5,566 nt of DNA. Origin: Ignavibacteria bacterium. GTDB taxonomy: Bacteria > Bacteroidota > Ignavibacteria > UBA10030 > SZUA-254. The notes beneath the pieces were generated by a model. That model did not search any database and was not told where the DNA came from. It saw nothing but the letters and a program-made list of their open reading frames with translations. The stretch is from contig VBOC01000036.1 in NCBI GenBank assembly GCA_005877655.1, forward strand, positions 4,044-9,609, read 5' to 3'. Below, piece by piece: positions 1 through 5,566 of this stretch (positions are counted from its first letter, which is position 1; every line of letters starts with the position of its first letter). The translations under genes and the position numbers were made by a program.

Positions 1-130
1 CCTCGAATGTTCCGCGCCGGGCGCTGAATGACGCTATTCATTCCAGCCCGTCCCCTCAGCTTTTCCGTCCGACTCTCACCGATCCCACTTTAATCCGGTA
101 ACTCTAGGCCAGCCTTGAACTTGGCGAGGC

Positions 131-144
131 ATGATTAAAATCAT
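131..144. promoter_or_regulatory. FNR/CRP-family-like operator dyad
   Basis: The sequence reads ATGAT-TAAA-ATCAT, a perfect inverted repeat of 5-bp arms (6-bp if read ATGATT-AA-AATCAT). It matches the known FNR-type consensus TTGAT-N4-ATCAA at 8 of the 10 specified positions, including both TGAT/ATCA cores. It is centred about 70 bp upstream of the start point expected from the -10-like TAATAT at 196-201, a spacing typical of class I activation by this family. That it controls the downstream operon is inference; the same arrangement could arise by chance in AT-rich intergenic DNA. Confidence 0.4.
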
Positions 145-195
145 GTTTCAGCCTAAGAGGGCTCATTTTATCCGGTCGTTCCATTCGGTATTTTC

Positions 196-201
196 TAATA
201 T
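196..201 (+). promoter_or_regulatory. Possible -10 box of the YceI/porin operon
   Basis: TAATAT matches the sigma70 -10 consensus at 5 of 6 positions. It sits 55 bp upstream of the chosen ATG at 256. No good -35 hexamer lies 16-18 bp upstream (about 172-178 is GC-rich), which would fit an activator-dependent promoter such as one served by the dyad at 131-144. Weak evidence on its own. Confidence 0.3.
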
Positions 202-255
202 GGAAGCAAGAGAATAGGAATATGAGTGCACAAAAGTAAAGAAGGAGTATCAATC

Positions 256-879
256 ATGAACAAGCGGGACATATGCTTCATACAAATCCTTCTTCTGGTT
301 GCAGCGGAATCATTCGCGCAGACCGCGATCCCCATCCAGATGCAGGTGCAGCCTGAAAGCAAGCTGCGCCTGGACGGGAACTCGACGATGCACGAATATA
401 GCGCCGCCGCGTCCGTTGTATCCGGCACGATCCTTGTCGATTCTGCCTTCTTCTCCCCCGTGATAGTGAGTCCGTCGAGACTCTTCCGCCGGGTTGATTT
501 GACAATTCCCGTCAAGCAGATGCATTCCGGAAACGAAAAGTTGGATGATAAGATGTATGACGCGCTCCAGGCCGACGACCATCCGGACATCACGTTTCGT
601 CTTACAGGCGACACCATCGTACCCGGAGCGCCAAACGACAGCTTGATAGTGAAAGCGTCTGGAATCCTGGCGGTTGCCGGAAAAGAGAAGCCCGTCGAAC
701 TATCAGTGATCCTTGTAAGAAACCAGGATAGTACCGTGAGTATTAAAGGGAGCAAGGAGCTGCTCATGACCGATTTCGGCATCGAACCGCCCTCTATGAT
801 GCTCGGTCTTTTGAAAACGGACGATAAGGTTGTCATTCACTTTGACATACGGTTACGTTCACAAGAAATAATCAAATAA
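256..879 (+). CDS. Secreted YceI-like family protein (first copy)
   Basis: The product is a 207-residue periplasmic protein of the YceI family, which forms lipocalin-like beta-barrels; characterised relatives bind polyprenyl or other amphiphilic molecules. Residues 1-22 are a signal peptide (basic NKR, hydrophobic ILLLVAA, likely cut after SFAQ). The mature part has the usual opening 'SKLRLDGNSTMHEY' (35-48), a central 'DKMYDALQADDHPDITF' (98-114), an 'ILAVAGKEKPVEL' strand pair (137-149) and the C-terminal 'MTDFGIEPPSMMLGLLKTDD' block (171-190). I chose ATG 256 because GAAGGAG (241-247) lies 8 nt upstream and the signal peptide starts there; an in-frame GTG at 226 would place the ribosome site inside the gene. 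It is first in an operon, 23 nt ahead of a porin, with a paralogue after the porin. Family assignment is firm; the ligand is unknown. Confidence 0.88.
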   Translation: MNKRDICFIQILLLVAAESFAQTAIPIQMQVQPESKLRLDGNSTMHEYSAAASVVSGTILVDSAFFSPVIVSPSRLFRRVDLTIPVKQMHSGNEKLDDKMYDALQADDHPDITFRLTGDTIVPGAPNDSLIVKASGILAVAGKEKPVELSVILVRNQDSTVSIKGSKELLMTDFGIEPPSMMLGLLKTDDKVVIHFDIRLRSQEIIK

Positions 880-902
880 CAAGAGAAAGGAAGGCAAATA
901 CC

Positions 903-2156
903 ATGCGAAACATCATGCTGCTCCTACTCGTCGCGGGTCTCGCTCTAGGGCTTGTAATTCTGCCCGGGGGTCAGGGGTTTGCGCAATCAAGCGATGCCTC
1001 GAAACTGGCGAGCGATTCCAGCAGTTCAGCGTTGGCTTTCTACGGCAGGTTGCAAACGCTGGGTTTTCTGCAGAATCTCACGGACCATTATCGGGATAAC
1101 ACACGCGTCTATCTTTACTTAAAGCAAGCCCGCCTGGGTGCGAGGGCGACGTACAAGGATGTTGACTTCGACGTTCAGTTCGCCCTTGGCGGAGAAGATG
1201 TGGTGAAGGCGCCTTCGCCCGGCGTGGCGCTATCACTGCTTGATCTTAGCGCCGATATACCTGTCACGAAGTCGTGGCGCATCAAGGCGGGCCAATTCAA
1301 GGTGCCCTACGGACGGGAAAACCTCACTGACGAAGGCATGCTGCAATTTACCGACGTGTCCATCCAGTTCCTGGGATTTAAACTCGGACGCGATGTCGGA
1401 ATAGCCCTCCACGGTAATTGCGGAACGTTCACCTCGATCGTGGGCGTGTTCACGGCCGGCGGCCGGGATGTGCCCATTCGGTACATTCCGATCGATCTCG
1501 GTTTTCCGATGGTGGTCGCCCGCGTGGGGATCAATGATGGGCTTGATGAGAATCTCTTCAATATCCAACAAAACCTGGTAGAATCAAGCAGCGGGTATGC
1601 TCTCTTCCTGAATGGTTTGTACACGAAAGATTCAAAGGTAGGGCACTCAACGGCGTTAAATGTGAAGCTCGATGATAAGTCGCTGTTGCTGAACAGCAAC
1701 TGGAATCCGTATATGGAGAAAGGGATATCCGCCGAGGCGGAGATCAATTATGGAACCTTCAAGAACGGATATGGGAGCCTTGCCATCCTCGGCGGCCGGG
1801 TCCAAGGAGCATACTTTACCAATCCATTCGAGATCGCAGGGAGATATTCATTTCTCCGGCCCGATGAAAATTTCGGAGTGCGGGACAATCTGGGCACCGT
1901 GTACCAGATTCTCGATAGCAAGCTCATTCAGGAGCTTACGGCGAGTGTGTCATACTATCTCCACGGAAATCGTGTTAAATTGACGGCGGAGCTTCCGATT
2001 TTCATAAATGAACCGGTGATTACCGAACCGAATCTCGGAACGTATCCCCTGATTCAGCAGCCCGATCAGGTAGCCCTTGCCGGTCCGCCGACAAAGGCTC
2101 CGGTCGAGCGCCAAACCGTGGTTGAGGCACGGTTGCAACTTCAGGTATCCTTCTGA
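903..2156 (+). CDS. Outer-membrane porin, OprO/OprP (phosphate-selective porin) family-like
   Basis: The protein has 417 residues. A signal peptide covers residues 1-28 (basic MRN, long hydrophobic stretch, AQ at the likely cut). The mature chain alternates short polar/aromatic strands in beta-barrel style, beginning 'ALAFYGRLQTLGFLQ' (43-57). It contains 'RIKAGQFKVPYGRENLT' (126-142) and 'KLGRDVGIALHG' (160-171), which resemble the signature segments of the OprO/OprP porin family. It ends in 'QLQVSF', and a C-terminal phenylalanine is the known recognition signal for outer-membrane assembly. Length fits the family. The ATG at 903 is preceded by AAGGAAGG at 887-894. Phosphate selectivity should not be assumed: many members of this family carry other anions or unknown solutes. 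Its position between two YceI-like genes suggests a shared envelope role, which is inference. Confidence 0.82.
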   Translation: MRNIMLLLLVAGLALGLVILPGGQGFAQSSDASKLASDSSSSALAFYGRLQTLGFLQNLTDHYRDNTRVYLYLKQARLGARATYKDVDFDVQFALGGEDVVKAPSPGVALSLLDLSADIPVTKSWRIKAGQFKVPYGRENLTDEGMLQFTDVSIQFLGFKLGRDVGIALHGNCGTFTSIVGVFTAGGRDVPIRYIPIDLGFPMVVARVGINDGLDENLFNIQQNLVESSSGYALFLNGLYTKDSKVGHSTALNVKLDDKSLLLNSNWNPYMEKGISAEAEINYGTFKNGYGSLAILGGRVQGAYFTNPFEIAGRYSFLRPDENFGVRDNLGTVYQILDSKLIQELTASVSYYLHGNRVKLTAELPIFINEPVITEPNLGTYPLIQQPDQVALAGPPTKAPVERQTVVEARLQLQVSF

Positions 2157-2190
2157 ACATGCGGTCGGATCGCAATATAGACTGGTGAAG

Positions 2191-2862
2191 ATGATTGCGG
2201 CGCTTGCGATGGACAGAATCAGCATCAGACTCGCGATGCTGGGGCTGATTCTGGGATGGCAGGCGCCCGCACTCATTGCGCAACAAGGGATCTGCCGCGA
2301 ATACAAACTCGAATCTGGAAGCCGGCTTCGTCTTGAGGGAACTGCGACCATCGGGGAATATAAGTGTGAGACCCGCGCAATCGATGGTTTGGGAATGTTG
2401 GGGAGAAACACAGGAAGAGATAGCGGTTCGGCGGATTCAGGACTGGCGAGTGATGAGGTTCGAGTTTCCATGTTCGTAAGGAGTTTTGAGTGCGGGAAAC
2501 GGGCAATGAATTCCGACATGTACAATGCCATGAAGGCGGATAGTTTCCCCTCGATCGAGTACAAGCTGGTACATGCGGAGATCCTCACCGATTCAGAGAC
2601 GGTCGATTCAGCGCGGACATTGGATACGGTCGGCGAATTAACAATCGCCGGTGTGACGAGACTTGTGGGAATGTCAGTTAGGATCACGCGAATGTCACCG
2701 AGACGGTTTCGGGTTCTTGGATCGAAGGATCTTTCGATGCATGACTTTGGCGTCACTCCGCCGACTGCCTTGTGGGGTTTGATCAAGGCAGACGACAAAC
2801 TAGTCGTCAGCTTTGATTTGGTCGCAACGGAGGAGCTTCCGGAGCAGAAAAAAGGAGAATGA
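2191..2862 (+). CDS. Secreted YceI-like family protein (second, diverged copy)
   Basis: With this start the product is 223 residues. It has a signal peptide ending near ALIAQ (27-31), the opening 'SRLRLEGTATIGEYKC' (44-59), 'NSDMYNAMKADSFPSIEY' (107-124), 'ELTIAGVTRLVGMSV' (149-163) and 'MHDFGVTPPTALWGLIKADD' (183-202), block for block like the first YceI copy. Unlike that copy, its mature part has three cysteines (35, 59, 101), which could allow a periplasmic disulfide. The start is uncertain: ATG 2191 has purine-rich GGTGAAG directly abutting it, GTG 2185 is in frame, and ATG 2209 gives the tidiest signal peptide (MDRISIRL...) but no ribosome site. The gene starts 34 nt after the porin stop, so translational coupling is likely. 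Its end overlaps a ribosome-site-plus-ATGA motif. Function within the family is unknown. Confidence 0.83.
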   Translation: MIAALAMDRISIRLAMLGLILGWQAPALIAQQGICREYKLESGSRLRLEGTATIGEYKCETRAIDGLGMLGRNTGRDSGSADSGLASDEVRVSMFVRSFECGKRAMNSDMYNAMKADSFPSIEYKLVHAEILTDSETVDSARTLDTVGELTIAGVTRLVGMSVRITRMSPRRFRVLGSKDLSMHDFGVTPPTALWGLIKADDKLVVSFDLVATEELPEQKKGE

Positions 2863-3050
2863 GAATTCAACCGCAAATTCCTTGAAGCGCCCTTCCGGCC
2901 GAGCAAGAAGTTTATCCAACAAATGATCGAGGCTGAAATCCGGAAACCGGCTGTATGCCCTCACACCACGAGTGCCTCAAAAATGGCAAAAAGGAGGCTT
3001 TTTCACCCGGGCTCCGTGCATTAATCTTTTTAAATAAAGGGACAAATTCC
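2863..3050. other. Intergenic region between the porin operon and the rRNA operon
   Basis: No gene is supportable. AAAGGAG (2851-2857) and ATGA (2859-2862) at the end of the second YceI gene look like a coupled start, but the reading frame stops after eight codons. In frame with the YceI gene, the sequence stays open for about 53 codons after its TGA, to TAA 3022-3024, without a recognisable motif. The last 30 bases are AT-rich and may serve as an UP element for the rRNA promoter. Confidence 0.6.
2974..3003 (+). terminator. Weak intrinsic terminator-like hairpin after the YceI/porin operon
   Basis: GCCTC (2974-2978) can pair with GAGGC (2994-2998) across a 15-nt loop, and five T residues follow (2999-3003). 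An alternative local fold is AAAAAG (2988-2993) with CTTTTT (2998-3003) around a GAGG loop. Position after the last operon gene and before the rRNA promoter suits a terminator, but the stem is short and the loop long, so termination may be inefficient. Confidence 0.35.
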
Positions 3051-3079
3051 TTGACATCAGTGCAGAAATTAGCTATATT
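3051..3079 (+). promoter_or_regulatory. rRNA operon promoter (sigma70 consensus)
   Basis: A perfect -35 TTGACA (3051-3056) and a -10 TATATT (3074-3079, one mismatch from TATAAT) are separated by exactly 17 bp. An AT-rich stretch at about 3021-3048 lies where an UP element would sit. The expected start is near 3086-3088, and the bases between the -10 box and the start are C-rich (ACCCTC), as in promoters under growth-rate or stringent control. It is about 210-240 bp upstream of the 16S 5' end, a normal leader distance. Confidence 0.85.
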
Positions 3080-3102
3080 TAACCCTCGCTAGATGATTCC
3101 GG

Positions 3103-3133
3103 TCCTGATTGTCTTCTGGATCGGGATTTTTTT
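3103..3133 (+). terminator. Terminator/attenuator-like hairpin in the rRNA leader
   Basis: TCCTGAT (3103-3109) pairs with ATCGGGA (3120-3126) over seven base pairs, one of them G-U, around a 10-nt loop. Seven T residues follow at once (3127-3133). This is the form of an intrinsic terminator, yet it sits only about 15-40 nt downstream of the rRNA start point and just upstream of boxA. It may act as a pause or attenuator. A plain terminator here would silence the operon, so control is expected if it is active. Confidence 0.45.
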
Positions 3134-3141
3134 CTCAAGCC

Positions 3142-3151
3142 TGTTCTTTGA
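3142..3151 (+). promoter_or_regulatory. boxA-like antitermination element, leader copy
   Basis: TGTTCTTTGA resembles the rRNA boxA element (E. coli TGCTCTTTA), which as RNA recruits NusB/S10 to make RNA polymerase resist termination. The same ten bases recur in the 16S-23S spacer at 5123-5132, the other place where bacteria carry a boxA. Presence at both expected sites makes the call solid. The element abuts the processing stem. Confidence 0.7.
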
Positions 3152-3166
3152 AAATAGAGTGCATAG
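3149..3166 (+). other. 16S rRNA processing stem, 5' strand
   Basis: These 18 bases pair without a gap with 4869-4886, downstream of 16S. The core AGTGCATAG (3158-3166) matches CTATGCACT (4869-4877), then one G-U pair, then AAAATA against TATTTT, then two further pairs. A second block, AGCAGAGCT (3182-3190), pairs with AGCTCTGCT (4848-4856), and AACC (3193-3196) with GGTT (4840-4843). Such duplexes around pre-16S are the usual RNase III substrate. Confidence 0.8.
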
Positions 3167-3288
3167 CTCTAAGTCAGCCTTAGCAGAGCTTCAACCCAGC
3201 TCGCTCGAGTGAGTTCGTTGATGTCCGACGGCCTTTAGCGGGTTGAGATCAGATCAGGCTCGAAGTTGGTATTTGAGATTGATCAATT

Positions 3289-5002
<1,714 letters not shown>

Positions 5003-5039
5003 CATCGGCGTGTGAGCTGCCATTTTGATTACCGGCTGC

Positions 5040-5112
5040 GGGGCTGTAGCTCAGTTGGGAGAGCACCTGGTTTGCAACCAGGGGGTCGAGGGTTCGAATC
5101 CCTTCAGCTCCA
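5040..5112 (+). tRNA. alaT: tRNA-Ala (TGC)
   Basis: This 73-nt tRNA has acceptor GGGGCTG with CAGCTCC (one G-U pair), discriminator A5112, anticodon stem CCTGG/CCAGG with loop TTTGCAA (anticodon TGC at 5073-5075), and T-arm GAGGG-TTCGAAT-CCCTT. CCA is not encoded. It lies 37 nt after tRNA-Ile within the same transcript. Confidence 0.97.
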
Positions 5113-5122
5113 CAAGCTCCAA

Positions 5123-5132
5123 TGTTCTTTGA
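5123..5132 (+). promoter_or_regulatory. boxA-like antitermination element, spacer copy
   Basis: TGTTCTTTGA is identical to the leader element at 3142-3151, and the similarity continues for a few bases (ACAAT here, AAAAT in the leader). A boxA ahead of 23S is common in bacterial rRNA operons and keeps polymerase in the antiterminated state. Confidence 0.7.
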
Positions 5133-5190
5133 CAATCTAGAAGAGTCTGTCTGACAGTAGGTGTCAGTAGTTCTCTATGCCGTCCTGCTT

Positions 5191-5207
5191 GTCCCGCTTT
5201 GCGGGAC
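5191..5207 (+). repeat. Perfect inverted repeat/hairpin in spacer
   Basis: GTCCCGC (5191-5197) and GCGGGAC (5201-5207) form a perfect 7-bp GC-rich stem with a TTT loop. No T run follows, so it is not an intrinsic terminator. It may be a structural element of the spacer or a copy of a small dispersed repeat. Confidence 0.6.
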
Positions 5208-5381
5208 CGAGCCGGGAATGCCAATGGAGAAACAAACGCACCGAGACCAGACTACTAAAATCCAACAAAATGTTCTTTCCAAAAATATTGATGCACTGAA
5301 GAATAGCCTGTCGTGATTGCGGCGGGGCCTGCACGGCCTGCCAAAGGCGGGTGACATCTATGTGAGTCGATAAAGATTTTT

Positions 5382-5566
5382 GGTTAAGTTACAAAGGGCA
5401 TACGGTGGATGCCTTGGCACCAGAAGGCGATGAAGGACGTGGTAACCTGCGATAAGCGTCGGATAGGTGGAAACAACCTTTAACCCGGCGATCTCCGAAT
5501 GGGGCAACCCTCTCAGGGTAATGCCTGAGAACTTCCCGCTGAATACATAGGCGGGAGTGAGCGAAC
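5382..5566 (+). rRNA. rrl: 23S ribosomal RNA, 5' part (runs off the window)
   Basis: GGTTAAG at 5382 aligns with the first bases of E. coli 23S. It is followed by the conserved ACGGTGGATGCC, GGCGATGAAGGACGTG, TGCGATAAGC and CCGAATGGGG segments in the right order. Only the first 185 nt, within domain I, are present; no irregularity is seen in them. Confidence 0.95.

Larger units (their letters stand above)
1..255. other. Non-coding upstream region of the YceI/porin operon
   Basis: I find no supportable gene here. The first ~100 bases could hold the 3' end of an upstream gene, since plus-strand frames stop at 25-27, 29-31 and about 100-102, but nothing is recognisable. An imperfect hairpin lies at about 20-49 (core arms GAATGA 26-31 and TCATTC 38-43, extended by GCT/AGC and GG/CC around a bulge). 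It is not followed by a clear T run, so a terminator role for an upstream gene is only possible. A second small inverted repeat, AGCC 150-153 with GGCT 160-163, precedes a short T-rich stretch. The downstream part holds the FNR-like dyad, a possible -10 box and the ribosome binding site, each listed separately. Confidence 0.6.
3087..3288 (+). other. rRNA operon leader
   Basis: This transcribed leader lies between the promoter and mature 16S. In order it holds a terminator-like hairpin with a T7 run (3103-3133), a boxA-like antitermination element (3142-3151), the 5' strand of the 16S processing duplex (3149-3166 and 3182-3190), and a nearly self-complementary segment around the CTCGAG at 3203-3208 (7-bp arms with one G-T pair). 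CCGACG near 3225 can also pair with CGTCGG just after 16S (4818-4823), adding to the bracketing structure. No coding potential is evident. Confidence 0.7.
5113..5381 (+). other. 16S-23S spacer, part after tRNA-Ala
   Basis: No gene is supportable in these 269 bases. They hold a boxA copy (5123-5132), a partial third copy TGTTCTTT (5271-5278), a hairpin CTGACA (5151-5156)/TGTCAG (5162-5167), a strong 7-bp hairpin at 5191-5207, and a short direct repeat GGCCTGC (5326-5332 and 5335-5341). The final part probably contains the 5' strand of the 23S processing stem, whose partner lies outside the window. Confidence 0.7.

Noticed and set aside
226..255. GTG 226 as the start of the first YceI gene
   Set aside because: It would put the GAAGGAG ribosome site inside the gene and add ten polar residues ahead of a good signal peptide starting at ATG 256.
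195..836. Minus-strand 213-residue open frame
   Set aside because: It is a shadow of the first YceI gene; no ribosome site or family motif.
1950..2906. Minus-strand 318-residue open frame
   Set aside because: It overlaps the end of the porin and all of the second YceI gene, whose signal peptide and family motifs are clear on the plus strand. The antisense product is low-complexity Ser/Arg-rich with no recognisable domain.
5326..5341. GGCCTGC direct repeat as an attachment site or mobile-element footprint
   Set aside because: The two copies are only 7 bases long and 2 bases apart with nothing between them; chance is sufficient.
5175..5357. Minus-strand 60-residue open frame in the spacer
   Set aside because: It lies in transcribed non-coding spacer, includes the 5191-5207 palindrome and shows no recognisable protein features.

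Overview
The window is bacterial chromosome and most likely comes from the Bacteroidota/Chlorobiota/Ignavibacteriota (FCB) group. Three things suggest this: the style of the 16S rRNA (for example the 'AAGTCAGGGAGAAA' segment near its 5' end, 'CGTGCCGTGAGGTGTTAGGTTAAGTCC', and the V9 region), the secreted YceI-like proteins with a 'DFG..PP' C-terminal motif, and the Gram-negative outer-membrane porin. The rRNA promoter is a consensus sigma70 type (TTGACA-17-TATATT) rather than the TTTG-type promoter of Bacteroidia. I therefore favour an Ignavibacteria/Chlorobi-like lineage over Bacteroidia. This placement comes from reading the sequence, not from a database search.

Layout. Positions 1-255 are non-coding, with a hairpin, an FNR/CRP-like dyad and a possible -10 box. 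Positions 256-2862 hold a compact co-directional operon of three exported proteins: a YceI-like protein, an OprO/OprP-like beta-barrel porin, and a second, diverged YceI-like protein. Positions 2863-3050 are a short intergenic region with a weak terminator-like hairpin. From 3051 to the window end lies the start of a ribosomal RNA operon: promoter, leader (terminator-like hairpin, boxA and 5' half of the processing stem), 16S rRNA, spacer with tRNA-Ile(GAT) and tRNA-Ala(TGC), a second boxA, and the first 185 nt of 23S rRNA.

How the parts work together. The three-gene operon looks like a periplasm/outer-membrane module: two lipocalin-like proteins of the family that binds isoprenoid or other amphiphilic ligands, flanking an outer-membrane channel. 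Its substrate cannot be read from the sequence. The rRNA locus has normal order and control signals, including a long leader/spacer duplex that brackets 16S.

The most striking observation is in the 16S gene. About 51 nt (E. coli numbering about 365-415) are missing, which removes helix 15, the 3' strand of helix 4 and part of helix 16. The pairing partner strand of helix 4 and the other universal 16S signatures I checked are intact. Next to the gap, helix 14 carries a compensatory double change that alters the EUB338/341F site. The gap is either an assembly or sequencing collapse, a recent deletion in one rRNA copy, or a truly unusual ribosome. I consider the first two more likely, because helix 4 lacks its partner.
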